Part shown: one piece after another, positions 7,084 through 11,221 of the stretch | Position numbering within the stretch: the first letter of the stretch is position 1 | Layout of the letters: every line of letters begins with the position of its first letter | Assembly (NCBI GenBank): GCA_965365655.1 | Contig: CBDUCN010000156.1 | Coordinates: forward strand, 1-11,221 | Origin: JBFHNV01 sp965365655 | Lineage (GTDB): Bacteria; Pseudomonadota; Gammaproteobacteria; HK1 | Length of the DNA: 11,221 bases | Direction of reading: 5' to 3' | The notes under the pieces: model-generated | The model's database searches: none | Told to the model about the DNA's origin: nothing | What the model saw: the letters and a program-made list of their open reading frames with translations, nothing else | Program-made: the position numbers and the translations under genes

Positions 7084-7833
7084 TCACGCCCCGAGGTCGC
7101 CCCACAGCGTCATCACCGCCGCGAGTGCCGCGATCACCGCGGTCTCGGTGCGCAGGATGCGCGGCCCCAGGCGCACGCCGCGGAAGCCGTGGCGCGCGGC
7201 CAGCGCGTGCTCGGCCTCGCTCAGGCCGCCCTCCGGGCCGATCAGCAGCGTGACCGATGCCGGCGCGGCGTCGCGCAGCGCCGCGAGTCCGGCGTCCGCG
7301 CGCGGGTCCGGCAGCAGGCGCAGCGCGTCCGCCGGGCCGCCGGCGGCCTGCTCCAGCCACTGTGCCAGCGGCTGCGGCGCGAGCACCTCCGGCACCCGGT
7401 TGCGCCCGCACTGCTCGCAGGCGCTGGTCGCGACCCCGAGCCAGTGCACGCGCCGCCGCGCCGCGCGTTCGCCCGCGAGGCGCACCACGGTGCGCTCGGT
7501 CAGCACCGGCGCGATGCGCGCGGCGCCCAGCTCCACCGCCTTCTGCACCGCGAGGTCCATGCGCTCGCCGCGCGACACGCCGAGGGCCAGGGTGACCGCC
7601 AGGGGCGGCTCCGGATCGTCGTGCAGCGCCTCGCCGAGGTGTACCCGCGCGCGGTGGCGGTCCGCGTCCAGCAGCTCCGCCGCGAACGCGTTGCCGCGGC
7701 CGTCGAACACCACCACCGCGGCGCCGGGACGCAGGCGCAGCACCGAGCGGGCGTGGCGGGCTGCGCCCTCGTCGAGGTCCAGCTCCGCGCCGGAGTGCAG
7801 CGGGCGGTCCAGATGCAGGCGGGGAACGCGCAC
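7084..7833 (-). CDS. rsmE: 16S rRNA (uracil1498-N3)-methyltransferase
   Basis: Cytoplasmic SPOUT-class enzyme that uses S-adenosylmethionine to methylate U1498 of 16S rRNA in the small ribosomal subunit. The 249 residues match the family length (about 243). The N-terminal PUA-like domain (1-72) has HARSVLRLRPGAAVVVFDG (27-45). The knot domain carries QKAVELGAARIAPVLTERT (97-115), the RsmE hallmark ACEQCGR (138-144), LLIGPEGGLSEAE (196-208) and LGPRILRTETA (222-232), which form the cofactor-binding knot. The start is GTG 7833, giving RVPRLHL, the usual RsmE N-terminus; there is no in-frame ATG nearby and no strong Shine-Dalgarno sequence. The gene is divergent from the FKBP gene. Very confident. 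Confidence 0.96.
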   Translation of the reverse strand: MRVPRLHLDRPLHSGAELDLDEGAARHARSVLRLRPGAAVVVFDGRGNAFAAELLDADRHRARVHLGEALHDDPEPPLAVTLALGVSRGERMDLAVQKAVELGAARIAPVLTERTVVRLAGERAARRRVHWLGVATSACEQCGRNRVPEVLAPQPLAQWLEQAAGGPADALRLLPDPRADAGLAALRDAAPASVTLLIGPEGGLSEAEHALAARHGFRGVRLGPRILRTETAVIAALAAVMTLWGDLGA

Positions 7834-8025
7834 GGCGCGATGGTACCGCAGCGCCGGCAGCGTCCCGGGCGCCGCATGGACACCTGGAAAGTTGGAGGGC
7901 GCGCATCGCTGTGGGAACATGCCCGGCTTTGCCGCCCGGCGCCTGGGTCTCACCGGCGCTCTCCGGGCCCGGTCCATCCGCGCGCGGCGCTCCCCTCCCG
8001 CGCGCACCCTGCAGAGGAATTCCCC
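7834..8025. promoter_or_regulatory. Divergent promoter region between rsmE and the FKBP gene
   Basis: This 192-base gap separates two divergent starts and must hold at least one promoter if both are transcribed from here. The best plus-strand candidate I see is TTGGAG (7892-7897) with 17 bases to GAACAT (7915-7920), three of six matches in each box. This is weak. No coding region is recognised in it. Confidence 0.35.
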
Positions 8026-8763
8026 GTGAAGCGATACCTGTTCCTGGCCGCGCTCGTGGCCACCGCCCCGCTGGCCGCGCCCGCGCAGCAGCCCCCCGCG
8101 CTCGACAGCAACCTTCAGAAGTTCAGCTACGCGATGGGCTACCGCCTCGCGCGCGACCTCGCCCAGCAGGGCATGCAGTCGGTGGACGCGGCGGCGCTCG
8201 CGCTGGGCGTGGAGGAGGCGCTCGGCGGCCAGAGCTTCCGCTTCAGCCCCGACGAGATGCGCGCCGTCGTGCAGGCGTACCGCGAGGAGGCGCTCGCCGC
8301 CCGCGCCGCGGAGGCCGACACCAACAAGCAGGCCGGCGACGCGTTCATGCAGGGCAACGCGTCCGCGGACGGGGTGCAGTCGCTGGACACCGGCGTGCAG
8401 TACAAGGTCCTCGAGGCCGGCAGCGGCCAGACGCCCGCGGACGGCGCGAAGGTGCGCGTGCACTACACCGGCACCCTGCTCGACGGCACCGAGTTCGACA
8501 GCTCGCGCAAGCGCGGCGAGCCCACCGAGCTCGCGCTGGGCGACGTGATCCCGGGCTGGCAGCACGCGCTGACCCGCATGCCGGTGGGGGCGCGCTGGAT
8601 GGTGTGGATCCCGCCCGAGCACGCCTACGGGATGCGCGGCGCGGGCAACGTGATCGGCCCCAACGAGACGCTGGTCTTCGACATCGAGCTGATCGACATC
8701 GTCGACGAGGCGCCGGCGGCCCCGGCGGCGCCAGCCGCGGCGGACGCGCCGAAGACGCAGTAG
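8026..8763 (+). CDS. Periplasmic FKBP-type peptidyl-prolyl cis-trans isomerase (Mip/FkpA-like)
   Basis: Folding catalyst that interconverts cis and trans X-Pro bonds, probably in the periplasm. The 245 residues begin at GTG 8026 with AGAGGA (8013-8018) at good spacing. A signal peptide (1-20, KRY then LFLAALVATAPLAAPA, likely cut after APA) leads to an FKBP_N dimerisation domain (about 25-118, starting LQKFSYAMGYRLARDL, as in Mip/FklB). The FKBP_C domain (about 122-225) keeps the pocket residues of FKBP12 by alignment: Tyr147 (HYTG), Phe157-Asp158 (EFDSS), Val174-Ile175 and Trp178 (VIPGW), Tyr201 (HAYG) and Phe218. The last 20 residues are Ala/Pro-rich. Which paralogue (mip, fkpA, fklB) cannot be fixed from sequence alone. 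It stands alone between divergent rsmE and the convergent PilZ gene. Confidence 0.94.
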   Translation: MKRYLFLAALVATAPLAAPAQQPPALDSNLQKFSYAMGYRLARDLAQQGMQSVDAAALALGVEEALGGQSFRFSPDEMRAVVQAYREEALAARAAEADTNKQAGDAFMQGNASADGVQSLDTGVQYKVLEAGSGQTPADGAKVRVHYTGTLLDGTEFDSSRKRGEPTELALGDVIPGWQHALTRMPVGARWMVWIPPEHAYGMRGAGNVIGPNETLVFDIELIDIVDEAPAAPAAPAAADAPKTQ

Positions 8764-8765
8764 GT

Positions 8766-8789
8766 CCGCCGCGCGGCCGGCGCGGGCGG
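8766..8789. terminator. GC hairpin filling the FKBP/PilZ convergent gap
   Basis: CCGCCGCGC (8766-8774) pairs with GCGC then GGCGG (8780-8789, one bulged G) across a 5-base loop. It occupies nearly the whole 27-base gap between two converging stop codons, which suggests a two-way terminator. No T-tract is present. Confidence 0.45.
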
Positions 8790-8790
8790 T

Positions 8791-9252
8791 TCAGTCCGCG
8801 AGGTGCGCGGAGACGTAGCGCTCCAGCACCTCGCCGCCCCGGCCCTCGAACGCCTTGAGCTCGAAGCCGAGCGCGACCTCCTGCTCGGCGGGGGCGCCCG
8901 GGATCAGCGTGATGTGCACGAGGCGCCCGTGCGCGGACACCCCGACGCGGGTCTTGCCGAACGTGAGCACCAGGCGCAGCACGTAGGTCTGCTCCTTGAC
9001 GTTCTTCGGATCGGGGCGCAGGCGCGCGGCGGTGCGCCGGTCGCAGCGCACCTGCAGGCCCAGCACCGACACGTCGTTGCTGACGAGATCCACCGGCTCC
9101 TGCGGCGGCACCGTGATGCGCACCGGCACGTTCGCGTGCACGCGCGGGTAGCGCCAGCGCGACGGGCGGTCGCGCGGCGCCAGCCGCATCCAGAACGCCT
9201 CGGTCTGCGGCTGCGCGGCCGGGGCTCGGCTGGGTGACTCGCTGGGGGGCAT
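8791..9252 (-). CDS. PilZ-domain protein
   Basis: Probable c-di-GMP-responsive cytoplasmic protein of 153 residues. A disordered Ser/Pro/Ala-rich N-terminus (1-27) is followed by RWRYPRVHANVPVRI (32-46) and DVSVLG (60-65), the second PilZ motif (D/N-x-S-x-x-G), then beta strands to LGFELKAFEG (about 130-139) near the C-terminus. The first motif, normally RxxxR, is imperfect: the residue four before Arg37 is Trp33, with arginines at 32 and 34. Ligand binding is therefore uncertain. I chose ATG 9252; the frame stays open to a TTG at 9330, but the added residues are low-complexity and would run to the antiporter start. No strong Shine-Dalgarno sequence is visible. It is divergent from the antiporter gene. 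It is longer than PilZ itself (about 118), so I give no symbol. Confidence 0.85.
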   Translation of the reverse strand: MPPSESPSRAPAAQPQTEAFWMRLAPRDRPSRWRYPRVHANVPVRITVPPQEPVDLVSNDVSVLGLQVRCDRRTAARLRPDPKNVKEQTYVLRLVLTFGKTRVGVSAHGRLVHITLIPGAPAEQEVALGFELKAFEGRGGEVLERYVSAHLAD

Positions 9253-9329
9253 GATCGGGCTTATCGGCCCGGCTGCGGCGTGGCTTGAATCCGGCGGCGT
9301 TTCGGCCCGCCGGGGAGGGGGAGGACGCA

Positions 9330-10553
9330 ATGGGATTCCTGGACCTGTGCGCGCTGCTGCTGACGCTGGCGGCGGTGTTCGGCTGGCTGAACCACCGCTT
9401 CGTCGGGCTGCCGAACACCATCGGCATCATGCTGATCGCGATGCTGGCCTCGCTGGCGATGGTGCTGGCCGGGGCGCTGGGCTTTCCGGGCCTGCTCGCG
9501 CAGGCGCGCGAGGTGGTGGGCGGCATCGACTTCGACCGCGCGCTGATGCACGGCATGCTCAGCTTCCTGCTGTTCGCCGGCGCGCTGCACGTGGACCTGT
9601 CCCAGCTCGCGCGCTACCGCTGGATCATCGGCACGCTGGCCACGGTGGGGGTGGTGACCACGACCTTCATGGTCGGCGCCGCCGCCTGGCTGGTGCTGAA
9701 GCTGCTGGGGCTGGACCTGCCGTTCATCTGGTGCCTGGTGTTCGGCGCGCTGATCGCGCCCACCGACCCGGTGGCCGTGCTCGCCATCCTGAAGACCGCA
9801 GGGGTGCCGCCCGCGCTCGAGACCAAGGTCGCGGGCGAGAGCCTGTTCAACGACGGCGTGGCCGTCGTGCTGTTCCTGGTCGTCAGCGGGACGGCCGTCA
9901 GCGGCCAGCCCTTCGACGCCGGCGACGCGGCGCTGCTGTTCGTCGAGGAGGCGCTGGGCGGCGCGCTGTTCGGGCTCGTGATCGGCTGGATCGCGTTCGC
10001 GATGCTGAAGAGCGTCGACAGCTACCAGCTCGAGGTCCTGCTGACGCTGGCGCTGGTCGCCGGGGGCTACGCGCTCGCGGTCGCGCTGCACCTGTCGGGG
10101 CCCATCGCGATGGTGGTCGCGGGGCTGCTGATCGGCAACCGCGGGCGCAGCTTCGCGATGAGCGAGTCCACCCGCCGCCACCTGGACGCGTTCTGGGAGC
10201 TCGTGGACGAGGCGCTGAACGCGGTGCTGTTCCTGATCATCGGCCTCGAGGTGCTGGCCGTGGACGGCGAGACCGGCTTCCTGGTCGCGGGCGCGCTGAT
10301 GATCCCGGCGGTGCTGATCGCGCGCTGGGTCAGCGTCGCGGTGCCGGTGCGCGCGCTCGGCAGCCGCGAGTTCTCTCCCGACACCGTGAAGGTGCTGACC
10401 TGGGGCGGCCTGCGCGGCGGGATCTCGGTGGCGCTCGCGCTGTCGCTGCCGCCGGGGCCCGAGCGCGAGCTGCTGCTGACGATGAGCTACGTCGTCGTGG
10501 TGTTCTCGATCCTGGTGCAGGGCACCACGCTGAAGCGGGTCGTGAGCGGCTGA
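9330..10553 (+). CDS. CPA1-family Na+(K+)/H+ antiporter
   Basis: Inner-membrane exchanger that trades cytoplasmic cations for protons, helping pH and salt homeostasis. The 407 residues start at ATG 9330 with GGAGG (9320-9324) 5 bases upstream. About 12 hydrophobic segments run through the protein. Family marks are ALIAPTDPVAVLAILK (140-155), GESLFNDGVAVVLF (169-182, containing the conserved Asn-Asp ion-site pair at 174-175), LSGPIAMVVAGLLIGN (255-270), ALNAVLFLIIGLE (295-307) and TWGGLRGGISVALALSLP (357-374, conserved Arg362). It ends soon after SILVQGTTLKR without a long cytoplasmic tail, so it resembles NhaP-type rather than the longer YjcE-type members. Whether it moves Na+ or K+ cannot be told from sequence. 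It is divergent from the PilZ gene and convergent with the lipoprotein gene. Confidence 0.93.
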   Translation: MGFLDLCALLLTLAAVFGWLNHRFVGLPNTIGIMLIAMLASLAMVLAGALGFPGLLAQAREVVGGIDFDRALMHGMLSFLLFAGALHVDLSQLARYRWIIGTLATVGVVTTTFMVGAAAWLVLKLLGLDLPFIWCLVFGALIAPTDPVAVLAILKTAGVPPALETKVAGESLFNDGVAVVLFLVVSGTAVSGQPFDAGDAALLFVEEALGGALFGLVIGWIAFAMLKSVDSYQLEVLLTLALVAGGYALAVALHLSGPIAMVVAGLLIGNRGRSFAMSESTRRHLDAFWELVDEALNAVLFLIIGLEVLAVDGETGFLVAGALMIPAVLIARWVSVAVPVRALGSREFSPDTVKVLTWGGLRGGISVALALSLPPGPERELLLTMSYVVVVFSILVQGTTLKRVVSG

Positions 10554-10555
10554 CC

Positions 10556-10573
10556 CCGCCGCCGGCGCGGCGG
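10556..10573. terminator. GC hairpin between antiporter and lipoprotein genes
   Basis: CCGCCGC and GCGGCGG form a perfect 7-base stem with a CGGC loop, starting 3 bases after the antiporter stop. A second perfect palindrome, CGGCACGTGCCG, lies at 10583-10594, next to the end of the converging lipoprotein gene. There is no T-tract, so termination is inferred from position. Confidence 0.4.
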
Positions 10574-10596
10574 CGCAGCGGCCGGCACGTGCCGCG

Positions 10597-11004
10597 TCAG
10601 CGGCGGAACACCGGCAGGGGGCCGTCCATCAGCCACCCGCCGCGCGCGTCGTCCCAGTACCAGTCCGCGCGCTGCTCGAGGTTGCGGATGGACCCGCGGT
10701 CCTCGTGGTAGTACGTGAACGAGATCGCGATGTCGGCCTCCTCGGCGGCCTCGTCGATGCGGTTGATGCGCACCGAGAAGCCGGTCACCTTGAGGCCGAC
10801 GAGGGTGGACGGGTCCGGCGGCGGGGCGGGGCCGGTGCGGGGCACCGCGAACAGCGCCGCGGCGTCGAGGTTTCCCCAGCGCACCGCCTCGGTGTACGCG
10901 CGCAGCGAGTCGTTGAGGCGGACCCCGTGCTCCTGTCGCTTCATGCCCTCGCAGCCGGCGAGGGGCAGCGCGAGGGCGGCGGCGAGCAGGATTCGTCGGT
11001 GCAC
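10597..11004 (-). CDS. Small predicted lipoprotein of unknown function
   Basis: The 135-residue product starts at GTG 11004 with GGAG about 7 bases upstream on the minus strand. The N-terminus is a lipoprotein signal: HRR, a hydrophobic run ILLAAALALP, then the lipobox LAGC with Cys18 and Glu at +2. The mature part begins with a helical stretch (RLNDSLRAYTEAVRWGNLDAA, about 29-49), then alternating strands (VTGFSVRINRI, ADIAISFTYYHEDRG) and ends with the Trp-rich ADWYWDDARGGWLMDG. That order of helix and strands, ending with a tryptophan strand, resembles small NTF2-like domains, but this is an inference from pattern only. I do not recognise the family. Its upstream neighbour lies outside the window. 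Confidence 0.75.
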   Translation of the reverse strand: MHRRILLAAALALPLAGCEGMKRQEHGVRLNDSLRAYTEAVRWGNLDAAALFAVPRTGPAPPPDPSTLVGLKVTGFSVRINRIDEAAEEADIAISFTYYHEDRGSIRNLEQRADWYWDDARGGWLMDGPLPVFRR

Positions 11005-11221
11005 GGCTGGGCTCCGGGGCGGCGCGGTGGCCGCGCGAAGAGTAACCGATGCGTCGCCGTGGTTCGACGCGCCCGCGCCGGCGTGCGCGGCCGACCTGTA
11101 CGGGACGCGGACGCCGCACGCGCGCGGCTCGGCGGCACCGTCCGCGCGCTGCTCTGCGGCCGGCGTTCCGTGCGCGTGCGGTGATAGGGTCGGCTCGCCC
11201 TGACGCTGCAGGCGCCGAGAC

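Noticed and set aside
9253..9330. TTG-initiated 26-residue extension of the PilZ protein
   Set aside because: The added residues are Pro/Arg/Ala-rich and would run through the antiporter Shine-Dalgarno region. ATG 9252 is simpler.
9251..10711. 486-residue plus-strand frame overlapping the antiporter gene
   Set aside because: It is a shifted-frame shadow of the antiporter, which has the transmembrane pattern and family motifs.
11005..11221. Promoter or gene start at the right edge
   Set aside because: I found no convincing paired -35/-10 boxes and no recognisable coding start before the window ends.

Overview
The window is a very GC-rich stretch of a proteobacterial chromosome. Its layout fits a gammaproteobacterium, although a betaproteobacterium is not excluded. 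The clues are argH divergent from an AlgZ/AlgR-type two-component pair, as in Pseudomonas, a PilI/PilJ twitching-chemosensory cluster, a Mip/FkpA-style FKBP and a PilZ-domain protein. Strong GC bias opens long non-coding frames in all directions, so genes were chosen by protein family, start context and packing. Ten genes are supported, with no RNA genes, mobile elements or CRISPR arrays. No gap between genes exceeds 300 bases. The ends (1-178 and 11005-11221) hold no gene I can recognise.

Layout: (1) argH on the minus strand, then a divergent gap with a plausible argH -10. (2) algZ-algR on the plus strand, overlapping by 4 bases, encoding a LytS-type membrane kinase and a LytTR response regulator. 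(3) After an unusually AT-rich 60-base gap with an inverted repeat, a second plus-strand group of three genes joined by GTGA overlaps: a short CheW-like PilI, a PilJ-like transducer, and a 263-residue protein ending in a CheW-like domain. That third gene sits where ChpA (the CheA kinase) would be expected, but it lacks the phosphotransfer, catalytic and receiver modules. (4) rsmE on the minus strand, divergent from a secreted FKBP-type prolyl isomerase. (5) A PilZ-domain gene on the minus strand, divergent from a CPA1-type Na+/H+ antiporter. (6) A small predicted lipoprotein on the minus strand. Each of the three convergent junctions contains a GC-rich hairpin, possibly a two-way terminator.

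How they fit together: AlgR in Pseudomonas controls type IV pilus genes and alginate, PilI/PilJ belong to the twitching chemosensory system, and PilZ domains often read c-di-GMP. The window therefore mixes surface-behaviour signalling with housekeeping genes (arginine synthesis, 16S rRNA methylation, periplasmic folding, ion homeostasis). The most interesting part is 3690-7035. It looks like a reduced Pil-Chp module with a degenerate receptor tip, a shortened coupling protein and a kinase-less CheA remnant or adaptor, placed directly after algR, where Pseudomonas has hemC.
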